A stretch of DNA of 64,000 nt, from NCBI GenBank assembly GCA_030835025.1, contig JAUQWS010000023.1:62001-126000 (forward strand), written 5' to 3'. This document shows, piece after piece, positions 50,909 through 59,885 of the stretch. This stretch comes from Ignavibacteria bacterium. Its GTDB lineage: Bacteria; Bacteroidota; Ignavibacteria; Tepidaquicellales; OLB5. The notes under the pieces are model-generated. The model was not told the DNA's origin. It made no database searches and saw only the letters and a program-made list of their open reading frames with translations. A program made the position numbers and the translations under genes. Each line of letters starts with the position of its first letter. Positions within the stretch are counted from its first letter, which is position 1.

Positions 50909-52318
50909 GTGGGAAATAAAGAAAGTAAATTGAAAAAATTCGTAATAAATATTGCCGTTTTTGTGTTTATGCTTATGGGAATATCACTTTTCCAAAGCTG
51001 CACTGACATGCCTGATAGTTTAATTACTAATTCAGCGCCTGAAACGTATCTTTCTTTGTTTCCTGACAGCATAATCAGTCCGCACATAACGAGGATTAAG
51101 ATAACGTGGTGGGGCGATGATCCAGACGGTCTGGTGGCCGGTTACAGGTTCTCGTTCGATAGCACTAACTGGACATTTTCGGAAGGCAATGACAGCACAT
51201 TCCAGCTTGTTATAGTCGGCAATGACAGCACTTTCAGGTTCTGGGTTGCAGCTGTTGATGATAAAGGGAATATTGATCCTACGCCGGCGACGAATCTTTA
51301 CCCGGTATACAACTCTCCCCCAAGTGTTAAGTTCAATCTTGGAACAGAGATACCTGATACAAGTTTTCCGGTTGCTACGTTTTCATGGACAGGAACTGAT
51401 CCCGATGGTGACGGTTCAATACGCAATTACTACTGGGCACTGAATGATACAAGCAGCTGGAATGAGATCTCAGGAACGAGTTCATCAATTACTTTAAGGC
51501 AAAACAACGGCATAGTGCCGTCGCAGAACAACAGGCTTTACCTTAAAGCAAAAGACATTGCAGGGATATACAGTCCCGTTGTGAAAATGCCTGACTCGAA
51601 TAAGACATGGTTTGTTAAACCTGTATTCGGCAGGATACTTGTTATTGATGATTACGCCAACACGATATCTGATAACCAGCAGGCAGCCCAGTTCTTTACA
51701 ACAGCGCTTGATACAGCTGCGTTTAATCAGTACAGCGTACTTGATATAAAAGTCGGCGGAGGGGTTAACATACCGAAGATAATCAACCCGATGTTCATCG
51801 AAACACTAAAGCTTTTCCAGTGCGTCGTTTGGTATTCAGGAAGGGGGACAACTGTTTCAAATAATGCAAATTTCGATCTTGCACAGCAATCACTTCCTTT
51901 CTTTCTTGCCTTTGGAGGGAAAGTATTGTTCACAACCGGTTTCCCGAATAATGTTGAAGCACAGGGCAACATAATTAATTTTGCACCTGCCGATAGCGTC
52001 ACAAACTACACAGTACCGCTGATGCCTTCTGCAACTCAGACAATAGTTACAGATAATAACTATCCGCTGCTTGAATCAGGTGCTCCGGTACCTGAAAGTA
52101 TGAGAGGCGTTTATCCAAGGCAGGGAGCTGCAACAATATATAAAATGCCGTTCAATCCCCCATATGACACAAGCAAAATGACTGTTTGCATCAAGAACAC
52201 GCTGAACAATCCCAGCATTGTTTTCCTTTCTGTTCCTCTGAACAGAATGAACGGCAACGGCAATGCAGTTTATTTTTTAAGAAGAGTGATAGGAGCTGAT
52301 TTCGGTATCCATAATTGA
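50909..52318 (+). CDS. Surface lipoprotein with Ig-like domains
   Basis: A 469-residue lipoprotein with lipobox LFQSC (Cys31 from the GTG start; a TTG start at 50930 would shorten the leader by seven residues). Two Ig/fibronectin-like domains carry the repeated element WWGDDPDGLVAGYRFSFD and WTGTDPDGDGSIRNYYWALN. The C-terminal half has a Rossmann-like look (ILVIDDYAN, CVVWYSGRGT, FFLAFGGKVLFTTGF). It stops 1 bp before the TonB-receptor start. A partner lipoprotein for that receptor is a reasonable guess. Confidence 0.8.
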   Translation: MGNKESKLKKFVINIAVFVFMLMGISLFQSCTDMPDSLITNSAPETYLSLFPDSIISPHITRIKITWWGDDPDGLVAGYRFSFDSTNWTFSEGNDSTFQLVIVGNDSTFRFWVAAVDDKGNIDPTPATNLYPVYNSPPSVKFNLGTEIPDTSFPVATFSWTGTDPDGDGSIRNYYWALNDTSSWNEISGTSSSITLRQNNGIVPSQNNRLYLKAKDIAGIYSPVVKMPDSNKTWFVKPVFGRILVIDDYANTISDNQQAAQFFTTALDTAAFNQYSVLDIKVGGGVNIPKIINPMFIETLKLFQCVVWYSGRGTTVSNNANFDLAQQSLPFFLAFGGKVLFTTGFPNNVEAQGNIINFAPADSVTNYTVPLMPSATQTIVTDNNYPLLESGAPVPESMRGVYPRQGAATIYKMPFNPPYDTSKMTVCIKNTLNNPSIVFLSVPLNRMNGNGNAVYFLRRVIGADFGIHN

Positions 52319-52319
52319 A

Positions 52320-55160
52320 ATGATAAGAGATCTATTTAAAATATCAATACTTGTTTTCATCTTTTCAGTATCTGCTAATGCGCAGAACGGTTCAATAAGC
52401 GGGATAGTCATAGATTCATCCAAGAACCCTATACCTGATGTTAATGTGAAGATAAAGGGCAGCTACATAGGTACTGCAACTGATATTGACGGTAAATATT
52501 CATTAATGAATGTGCCTGGGGGTGAATACACGGTTGAAGTCTCATCCATTGGCTACAAGACCGTTGAATACACTGATATTAAGGTGAAAAAGGATGAGAA
52601 CACAGCACTTGATATTGTGCTCAGCACATCATCTTTCACAGTCGGCGAGGAGATACTTGTTGTTGGCGAGCGTCCGCTGCTTGATATAGAGCAGACTGAA
52701 AGCAAGCATATAATGAACGCAAAGGATATCGAGGCAAAGATAGTTGAAAACGTAATTGATGTTGTTACACTTCAGCCCGGAGTTATCAAACAGGATGATG
52801 CGTTATTTATCCGCGGAGGAAGATCAGACGATAATTCATTCCTGCTCGATGGAGTATCCGTTCAGGATCCGCTTGCCGGTACGGGATTCGGGCTCCAGTT
52901 ATCTGCCCAGGCACTGGAAGAAGTAGAAGTTATAACAGGCGGATATAATGCAGAATACGGGCAGGCAACATCGGGAGTAGTGAACGTCAGGACTAAAGAC
53001 GGGGCCTATGACAAATTCTCTTTGAATCTGAGCTACAAAAGAGATAATCTCGGCTTCAATAAGGATTCAAGATCATCTTTTAATACAGATATATTTGAAG
53101 CAAACATTAGCGGACCTGAACCTATTACAAAATATCTTTTCAAGAGCCTGCTTGGGGTGAAAATTCCCGGTGAGATTACATTCTTCGGGAATTTCCTGAT
53201 GAATATTTCTGACGGCTTCACATCGGTTGCGGGACTTGTTGATGAGGGAACGCCCGGACATAAATCAACACAGCTTAATTCTTCTATATTCAAAGGAACA
53301 AAATTTGCGCCCCGCCAGAACAATAACTGGTACTGGCTTGCAAAAGGCACGTGGAAGCTGAGGGACAACATGAAGCTGGCATACTCTTTCAACCAGTCAG
53401 TTGCTATAAATCAGAACTCACAGAGCCTGCAGACGAACCTTGAGTATGTAGAACCTGACCCCGGTTACCAGTATTCATTCCAGGATATTCTTGATAATGC
53501 AAATACATATACTCACCTGAACATATTCCATAGCTTAAGCTGGGAGCATGCAGTCGGGAACAAGACTTTCTATGAGCTTAAGCTTACTAAATTCTATACT
53601 CAGCTAAGAGTTGATGCAAACGGGCTCAACTGGGATGAGTACACTGAGCCGCAAGATATAATCAAGCCGCCGTTCATATATTATCCGACGGGTGATACAA
53701 ATAACCCGTACGGAATAATCCCGGGTGACGGATTTTTTGATGTGGGAAATGCTTATACATGGCACGACCATTTTGTTGACGATTACCGCTTTAAGGCAGA
53801 TCTGAGCCATACGTTCAATCCGAAGAACAGGTTCAAAGCAGGGTTTGAGGCAGGTTACCAGGAAATGCAGCTTGTAGATATTTACAAACCATGGATAGGA
53901 ACATTTGGGCTGAACAATGACGCATATAAAGTTTATCCCATCTTTGGAGCATTGTACGCACAGGATAAGATAACATATAAAGGAATGATATTGAATTTCG
54001 GCTTGAGGCTTGATTACTGGTTCCCCGGCAAGCTTGTTGATGATGCGATAAATAATCCAAACGCAGTTACAATACCTGAGGAAGTGAAAAAGCAGTACAT
54101 GGAAGATACTTACTCCCTTTTTGGAAGGAGATGGAAGGGCAGGCTATCACCCAGAATAGGAATTTCACATCCCATAACAGATAACCAGACACTCTTTTTC
54201 AGCTACGGTCATTTTTCAAAGCGTCCAAAGCCGCAGTTTGTTTATGCAAAGATTGCAAATGTAAGTTCAAAGTCATCATTCCAGAAGTTCGGCAATCCGA
54301 ACCTGAACCCGGAAACAACTGTATCATATGAGCTTGGGGTAAGGAACCAGTTCACAAACGATGACGTGCTGACAATTACTGCATACTACAAAGATATCTA
54401 TGATTACGTTGCAACAGTTTCAGCCAAGATAAGCGATCCGCGTTTTGCCGGCCAAAGCTTCATTACGTATGTGAATCAGGATTATACAAAATCCAGAGGC
54501 ATCGAGCTTGATTACAAAAAGCGTATCGGAAAATGGTTCAACGGTAATATTAATCTAACGTATTCCATAGCAACCGGTAAAAGCTCGTCATCTGATCAGG
54601 GGTACCTTGTCGCAACAGGCGGAGCGTTTGAGACCATAGGTGAAAACTACCTGAGCTGGGATAGACCTATCCAGGTTTCTGCGAACACAAATTTCTTCTT
54701 CGCTAAAGGGACAGGAATATTCGGTTTTGGCAAGAACGTTATTGATGATATTTCATTTAAGCTAAGGGGATTCTATCAGTCAGGCAAAAGGTACACTCCC
54801 CAGTTACTTGTCGGATATCTTTCGGACGGCAGGCCTGAATATGAATCAGATATAAACAACCCGCTGAGCAAGCTTGCTGCTGACTGGTTCTGGATGGATT
54901 TGAGCATCGATAAGTATTTCCGTTTTAAGAACATGAGGTTAACACTGACATTTGAAGTTACAAATATTTTTGATATTAAAAATGCTGCAATCATTAATCC
55001 GGTGACAGGTAAAGCATATGAATACGGCGACGCAACACCGAACGGCTGGAACGACCCGCTGTATCCGGACCTGCAGGCTCCGCTATCGCCTTATCCTTTT
55101 AACCCGGCGAGGTATCTATCGCCAAGGCAGCTGAGATTTGGAATATCTTTCCAATATTAA
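52320..55160 (+). CDS. TonB-dependent outer-membrane receptor
   Basis: A 946-residue receptor. Signal peptide 1-21; carboxypeptidase-like regulatory domain about 22-105 (GSISGIVIDSSKNPIPDVNVKI); plug about 110-225 (DVVTLQPGVI, FIRGGRSDDNSFLLDGVSVQDPL, VEVITGGYNAEYGQATSGVVNVRT). The barrel ends with RQLRFGISFQY. There is no TonB-box call by eye. Ligand unknown. Sitting among secreted OB-fold and nuclease proteins, nucleic acid breakdown products are a candidate ligand (inference). Confidence 0.93.
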   Translation: MIRDLFKISILVFIFSVSANAQNGSISGIVIDSSKNPIPDVNVKIKGSYIGTATDIDGKYSLMNVPGGEYTVEVSSIGYKTVEYTDIKVKKDENTALDIVLSTSSFTVGEEILVVGERPLLDIEQTESKHIMNAKDIEAKIVENVIDVVTLQPGVIKQDDALFIRGGRSDDNSFLLDGVSVQDPLAGTGFGLQLSAQALEEVEVITGGYNAEYGQATSGVVNVRTKDGAYDKFSLNLSYKRDNLGFNKDSRSSFNTDIFEANISGPEPITKYLFKSLLGVKIPGEITFFGNFLMNISDGFTSVAGLVDEGTPGHKSTQLNSSIFKGTKFAPRQNNNWYWLAKGTWKLRDNMKLAYSFNQSVAINQNSQSLQTNLEYVEPDPGYQYSFQDILDNANTYTHLNIFHSLSWEHAVGNKTFYELKLTKFYTQLRVDANGLNWDEYTEPQDIIKPPFIYYPTGDTNNPYGIIPGDGFFDVGNAYTWHDHFVDDYRFKADLSHTFNPKNRFKAGFEAGYQEMQLVDIYKPWIGTFGLNNDAYKVYPIFGALYAQDKITYKGMILNFGLRLDYWFPGKLVDDAINNPNAVTIPEEVKKQYMEDTYSLFGRRWKGRLSPRIGISHPITDNQTLFFSYGHFSKRPKPQFVYAKIANVSSKSSFQKFGNPNLNPETTVSYELGVRNQFTNDDVLTITAYYKDIYDYVATVSAKISDPRFAGQSFITYVNQDYTKSRGIELDYKKRIGKWFNGNINLTYSIATGKSSSSDQGYLVATGGAFETIGENYLSWDRPIQVSANTNFFFAKGTGIFGFGKNVIDDISFKLRGFYQSGKRYTPQLLVGYLSDGRPEYESDINNPLSKLAADWFWMDLSIDKYFRFKNMRLTLTFEVTNIFDIKNAAIINPVTGKAYEYGDATPNGWNDPLYPDLQAPLSPYPFNPARYLSPRQLRFGISFQY

Positions 55161-55164
55161 GAAA

Positions 55165-56157
55165 TTGAAGAAATACCTATACATATTGGCCATTCTGCTT
55201 TTCTGCTCTGATGCAGCATTCAGCCAGCTTATTCCACAGCTTGGCAATCAAAGAGCGGGAACTTCCAGCCTTCAGTTCCTTAAGATCGGAGTTGGCGGCA
55301 GAGCGACGGGAATGGGTGAAACATTCGTTGCCGTAGCAAATGATATCACTGCACTTTACTGGAATCCCGCAGGACTTATGCAGTTTGAGGGCAATGGAGT
55401 TCATTTCACGCATGCGGAGTGGCTGGTTGACCTGAACCATGAGTTTTTTGGCGGAGTTTACAGGCTTGGCAATAACAATGCACTGGGTGTAAGTGTTATT
55501 TCGCTCAACACTCCCGCAATGCAGAAGACAACTGAATTCCAGCCGGGAGGAACGGGTGAATATTTCAAATATGGTGATCTTGGCATCGGGCTCACATTTG
55601 CAAGAAGGCTGACAGAACAGTTCTCATTCGGCGTTACTTTCCGTTACGTTGAAGAAACGCTTGCAGAGCTTAAGATGCGCGGTTTTATGTTCGACCTGGG
55701 TACATATTACTGGACAGGGCTTTCAAACACCCGCTTTGCAGTAACAATATCGAATTTCGGGCCGCAGGTGAAGCCGAGCGGCAGTGTAACAACGTCAACA
55801 GGCGGCACAATTTCGGAATTCCAGCAGTTTCCCCCGCCGACAATGTTCCGCATCGGATTTGCATATGATCCTATTGATAATAAAACGAACAAGCTCACAA
55901 CATCGATCCAGTTAAATCACCCAAACGATAACGCGGAAAACCTGAACCTGGGTGCGGAGTATTCATACAAGAATTTCCTTTTCTTAAGGGGCGGGTACAA
56001 GTTCAATGTTGAGTCGGAAGATTTCTCTGCGGGAGTTGGTTTTAAAGTACCAATATCAATAACAAAAACATCGCTGGATTATTCAATTGCGAATTTCAAG
56101 GATCTTGGTTTTACACATAGATTAAGTTTGAATCTCTTGTTTGAAAAGAAAAAATAG
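55165..56157 (+). CDS. PorV/PorQ-type outer-membrane protein
   Basis: About 330 residues from the TTG at 55165, 4 bp after the receptor stop; this gives a clean signal peptide (KKYLYILAILLFCSDAAFSQ). The mature start GTSSLQFLKIGVGGRATGMGETFVAVANDITALYWNPAGL is the signature of the PorV/UPF0164 family. Its founding member shuttles substrates to the T9SS attachment complex. An upstream in-frame TTG at 55138 is less likely. Presence inside the secreted-protein cluster suggests a dedicated PorV for these cargoes. Confidence 0.88.
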   Translation: MKKYLYILAILLFCSDAAFSQLIPQLGNQRAGTSSLQFLKIGVGGRATGMGETFVAVANDITALYWNPAGLMQFEGNGVHFTHAEWLVDLNHEFFGGVYRLGNNNALGVSVISLNTPAMQKTTEFQPGGTGEYFKYGDLGIGLTFARRLTEQFSFGVTFRYVEETLAELKMRGFMFDLGTYYWTGLSNTRFAVTISNFGPQVKPSGSVTTSTGGTISEFQQFPPPTMFRIGFAYDPIDNKTNKLTTSIQLNHPNDNAENLNLGAEYSYKNFLFLRGGYKFNVESEDFSAGVGFKVPISITKTSLDYSIANFKDLGFTHRLSLNLLFEKKK

Positions 56158-56184
56158 AAAATGACAAATGTCAAAACTCAAATG

Positions 56185-57294
56185 TCAAATAGATTAGTCA
56201 GTTACATAATATTTATTCTTGCTATTGGATTTTTTGGATTCAATATAGCGGGATGTGCTGGAGAAGATAAGATCGACCTGACTGAGTTTCCGATAAATAT
56301 CGATCCCGGCACGATCGGGGATACGACATATATACCAATTACTCCGGTCATTACTGGATTCAACGAGCCGAGCGATATTCATTTTGGTTACGACCAGCAG
56401 ATTTATGTAGCTGATAAGAACAATAACCGAGTTGTACAGCTCAATCTAGCAGGCGGAATTGTAAGTTATTCAGATTTTGTCCTAAGACCGAAAAAAATCA
56501 CACAGGACAGAAACTTTGACCTGCTCGTGATTGCTACGGTGATTGATACAATCCCCCCGAACATATTAGATAGCGTTGACGTTGTATACCGCTTCAAGCT
56601 GCAGCCAAACGGCGGTATTTTGAGCGGTGTTGTCCCAACCATTGCATTCAAATCAAACCAGGCGACACCAATACCGGGAGATCACGGTAATTTTACGGGA
56701 ATATCTACATTCCAGGATAACTATTACCTGGTTTCGCGCTCGGGTCCAAACAATATAAGCCCGATCGATCCGGATAATGCAATATTCAGAATAAACAGGT
56801 TTGATAACACGAATCCCGTGCCGGAAAGACTGAACGGATTTGAGGTTGAGGGACAGGGATTGCTTTCACTGCAAAACATTTCAGGAATTGTGACATTTTC
56901 ATACAATAATGTTGACCTTATCTATGTTCAGAAGTCTTCAAATGCTGCATTTAAAGTACAGTGGTGTATTTATGACGATATAGAAGCCATTTATACTCCA
57001 AAGTTCAGCCCTTCGGGCAACGTTGACCTGCTGAGAAACGGCATTCTGATAGAGCCCGCAGACATTACACTTGATCAATTCAACAATATTTATGTAATAG
57101 ATTCATACAAAGATTCATTATACAAATTTAACTCACTTGGGACCCTTAAATCAGAGTCGTTCGGCGGCAGCGGTACAGGGACTTCACAGTTCTCCAATCC
57201 GCTGGGTGTTGCGTTCTTCAATAAGACGCTTTACATTTGCGATACAGGCAACAACCGAATCCTCAGGTTCATTCTCTCTACTGATATTAATTAA
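56185..57294 (+). CDS. NHL-repeat lipoprotein
   Basis: About 369 residues with lipobox FNIAGC. NHL-type propeller blades occur in EPSDIHFGYDQQIYVADKNNNRVVQLN and in the C-terminal pair PADITLDQFNNIYVIDSYKDSLYKFN and NPLGVAFFNKTLYICDTGNNRILRF. The ATG at 56185 is chosen because the eight codons before it (from 56161) are the low-complexity string AAATGTCAAA repeated, which looks like intergenic repeat. Surface binding or scaffold role likely; no enzyme motif. Confidence 0.83.
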   Translation, partial: SNRLVSYIIFILAIGFFGFNIAGCAGEDKIDLTEFPINIDPGTIGDTTYIPITPVITGFNEPSDIHFGYDQQIYVADKNNNRVVQLNLAGGIVSYSDFVLRPKKITQDRNFDLLVIATVIDTIPPNILDSVDVVYRFKLQPNGGILSGVVPTIAFKSNQATPIPGDHGNFTGISTFQDNYYLVSRSGPNNISPIDPDNAIFRINRFDNTNPVPERLNGFEVEGQGLLSLQNISGIVTFSYNNVDLIYVQKSSNAAFKVQWCIYDDIEAIYTPKFSPSGNVDLLRNGILIEPADITLDQFNNIYVIDSYKDSLYKFNSLGTLKSESFGGSGTGTSQFSNPLGVAFFNKTLYICDTGNNRILRFILSTDIN

Positions 57295-57311
57295 TTTCAA
57301 ACATAATTGTT

Positions 57312-59639
57312 ATGAAAAGAGTAATTCTGTTTCTGTTTATCTCTGCAGCTGTTTATGCACAGGTAATTCCGATTGATTCCGTTAGGCGCCAGGACGCAAA
57401 CGGCGTTCCACTGCTGCTGGGACAGACTGTCACGGTACGTGGAGTGGTCACTATGTCGCAGGAACTTGCGACTCCACTGGTTTACTTCCAGGATCCCACA
57501 GGCGGTATGGTCGGGTATGACGGTACGTTCTGGACAAACACTGAACAGGGAGACAGTGTTCAGGTAACGGGAGTTTTAACTCAATTCAACGGACTAACCG
57601 AATTGACACCGGTGAATAACTCGTCAGTCCTTGCATCAAACAGAACCATTACTCCCCGCGTAGTTACCTGTTCAGATGTCAGGTTAAACGGAGAGTTGTA
57701 TGAAGGGCAGCTTATCAGGATAAACGGAGTAACGGCGGTACACGGCACTAACGGGCAGAACGTTACTGCATGGAACACGACCGGGAGCGGAACAAATTAC
57801 AGAATACTGGTTGGCAATGATTCAGTTGAGATAAGAATTTATTCCTCTACAAATATTGCAAATGCTCCTGTTCCCCCCTTCCCCTTTGATGTAATTGCTT
57901 TGACAAGCCAGTTTGATTCGTCTCCTCCTTATTCTTCCGGCTACCAGATACTCCCGCGTTCACTCACCGATTTTGTATTATCCGGCGGTTCGGGTCCGCT
58001 GCTCAGTCAGATAACATATACCAATATTCAGCCCGGCAGCGTTACCATAACATGGCAGACTTCAACCAGCTCCAACTCTAAAGTAAGATGGCAGCTTGCA
58101 GATTCAAATTACCAGGTAATTTCGTATACTGATTCCGTTTCAAACGCATCACAGGTTACTAATCACTCTGTTGTACTAAGCGGACTCCAGCCGGCAAGAA
58201 TATATTACTATAATGTAAGCTCAACAGACGGAAACGGCACAACTACAAGTTCACAGCTTTATTTCTGCACGCAGTCAAACTCTGCCGGAACGATAAATGT
58301 TTACTTCAACCGCTCAGTTGATACAACATTAAACTCCGGAGAGATTGCACAGGGAAACGTAAATTTCCAGACTAAACTTCTTGCGAGGATCAACGCCGCA
58401 CAGACTTCAATTGACATGGCGCTCTACAGCTTTAATGACTTAACGCAGATAAGGGATGCTCTCATTAACGCAAAAATAAGGGGAGTTAAAATAAGGTTTG
58501 TTTATGATTCGCGTACAAACCAGGCATTGGTCAATGACTTGATCGCTGCAGGCATACCTATGATAAAACGCACTACCACCAGCGCTATCATGCACAATAA
58601 GTTCTTTGTGTTTGATTACCGCTTCAATACCTCACACTCAAACGTTTGGGTATGGACAGGCTCAACAAATATTACAAATGACCAGATGTTTGATGATGCA
58701 AATAATGTCATTGAGGTACAGGACAGGACACTTGCAGCTGTATACACGCGTGAATTTGAAGAAATGTGGGGCTCTGCAACGGATGTTCCGATATCATCAA
58801 GGGCAAAGTTCGGCCCGCAGAAAACTGATAATACTCCCAAAAAGCTGAACATAAACGGAGTTCCGGTTGAAGCGTATTTCACACCCGGCGATAACTCCAG
58901 CGCACAGATACAGAACCTGATAAACACAGGTTTTGATTACGATTGTTTCTTCAGCATATATGTATTTACAGACTACAATATTGCCAACAGGATGAAGTCA
59001 AGATATACCGGCTCAAGGAGTGTGCGCGGAGTGTTCGACAGGGATACTGCAGGCGGAGTGTTTCAGGAAATGAAAGGATTTGGCCCGTTTGCGTGGAATC
59101 CCCCTGCAGACGTACTCATAAATTTTGCCGAAACCGGGATATTTCATCATAAATACATGATAATTGATGCACTTAATACAAACAGCAATCCGGTTGTCGA
59201 AACGGGTTCATACAATTATTCGAACGCCGCAAATAACAGTAATGATGAGAACTTGTTGTTTGTATTCAGTCCAAGAGTAGCTAATATATATGTTCAGGAA
59301 TGGTACAAGCGCTATAAAGTGAGCGGCGGAGTTGCAGTTATAGGACTGGAGCAGATATCGACCGAAACACCTCTCAGTTTTGAGTTAAAACAAAATTATC
59401 CGAACCCGTTCAATCCAAGTACATCAATTGTTTATTCCGTATCAACAAGAAGCAATATGCTTCTGAAGGTCTACGATGTTACCGGCAAAGTTGTACAGAC
59501 ACTGGTGAACGAAAACCAGTCAGCGGGAACGTATAAAGCTACGATGAAAGCGCTCAATATGGCTTCGGGGGTTTATTTCTATACTCTGGAGGCAGATGGC
59601 GTTAGGATTGATTCGAAGAAGATGATCTTGGTAAAGTAA
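57312..59639 (+). CDS. T9SS-secreted OB-fold plus phospholipase-D-type nuclease
   Basis: A 775-residue secreted enzyme. Signal peptide 1-16; OB-fold about 20-220 (LGQTVTVRGVV, VYFQDPTGGMVGYDG); fibronectin type III about 225-325; then a PLD domain with both HKD motifs, HNKFFVFD (His428, Lys430, Asp435) and HHKYMIID (His612, Lys614, Asp619), each followed by TGSTN or TGSYNYS. The tail has KQNYPNPFNPSTSIVY. Fused OB-fold favours DNA or RNA as substrate over lipid. Ends the cluster, 17 bp after the NHL gene. Confidence 0.9.
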   Translation: MKRVILFLFISAAVYAQVIPIDSVRRQDANGVPLLLGQTVTVRGVVTMSQELATPLVYFQDPTGGMVGYDGTFWTNTEQGDSVQVTGVLTQFNGLTELTPVNNSSVLASNRTITPRVVTCSDVRLNGELYEGQLIRINGVTAVHGTNGQNVTAWNTTGSGTNYRILVGNDSVEIRIYSSTNIANAPVPPFPFDVIALTSQFDSSPPYSSGYQILPRSLTDFVLSGGSGPLLSQITYTNIQPGSVTITWQTSTSSNSKVRWQLADSNYQVISYTDSVSNASQVTNHSVVLSGLQPARIYYYNVSSTDGNGTTTSSQLYFCTQSNSAGTINVYFNRSVDTTLNSGEIAQGNVNFQTKLLARINAAQTSIDMALYSFNDLTQIRDALINAKIRGVKIRFVYDSRTNQALVNDLIAAGIPMIKRTTTSAIMHNKFFVFDYRFNTSHSNVWVWTGSTNITNDQMFDDANNVIEVQDRTLAAVYTREFEEMWGSATDVPISSRAKFGPQKTDNTPKKLNINGVPVEAYFTPGDNSSAQIQNLINTGFDYDCFFSIYVFTDYNIANRMKSRYTGSRSVRGVFDRDTAGGVFQEMKGFGPFAWNPPADVLINFAETGIFHHKYMIIDALNTNSNPVVETGSYNYSNAANNSNDENLLFVFSPRVANIYVQEWYKRYKVSGGVAVIGLEQISTETPLSFELKQNYPNPFNPSTSIVYSVSTRSNMLLKVYDVTGKVVQTLVNENQSAGTYKATMKALNMASGVYFYTLEADGVRIDSKKMILVK

Positions 59640-59644
59640 TGAAG

Positions 59645-59668
59645 AGTAAAAAGTAAAAAAGCAAAAGG
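59645..59668 (+). repeat. A-rich repeat after the nuclease gene
   Basis: GTAAAAAGTAAAAAAGCAAA followed by AGGC, a second copy of the 50825 family. An inverted copy begins near 59850, so the two could pair over about 240 bp. Confidence 0.5.
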
Positions 59669-59670
59669 CA

Positions 59671-59697
59671 AAAAGGGGATTCATCCCCCTTTTTTTT
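59671..59697 (+). terminator. Rho-independent terminator
   Basis: AAAAGGGG, short loop ATTCAT, CCCCCTTTTTTT. Ends the surface cluster transcript after the nuclease gene. Confidence 0.82.
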
Positions 59698-59849
59698 GTT
59701 CACACGTTGTTGAAAGCATCTTAGATCATTAATTGAAACCTCAAAAGGCAGAATAAAGTGCTTAGTCTTACATTTGCAGGAAATCAGGAAATGTATTCAA
59801 ATGAGCCTTCGTGACTTCATCCTGCTAAAGCAAGATTTAAAATTACATT

Positions 59850-59885
59850 CTTTTCATTTTTGCTTTTTTACTTTTGCCTTTTTAC
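59850..59885 (-). repeat. Inverted copy of the A-rich repeat
   Basis: TTTTTGCTTTTTTACTTTTG followed by CCTTTTTAC is the reverse complement of the block at 59645. It overlaps the last codons of the convergent nucleotidase gene. Confidence 0.5.
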
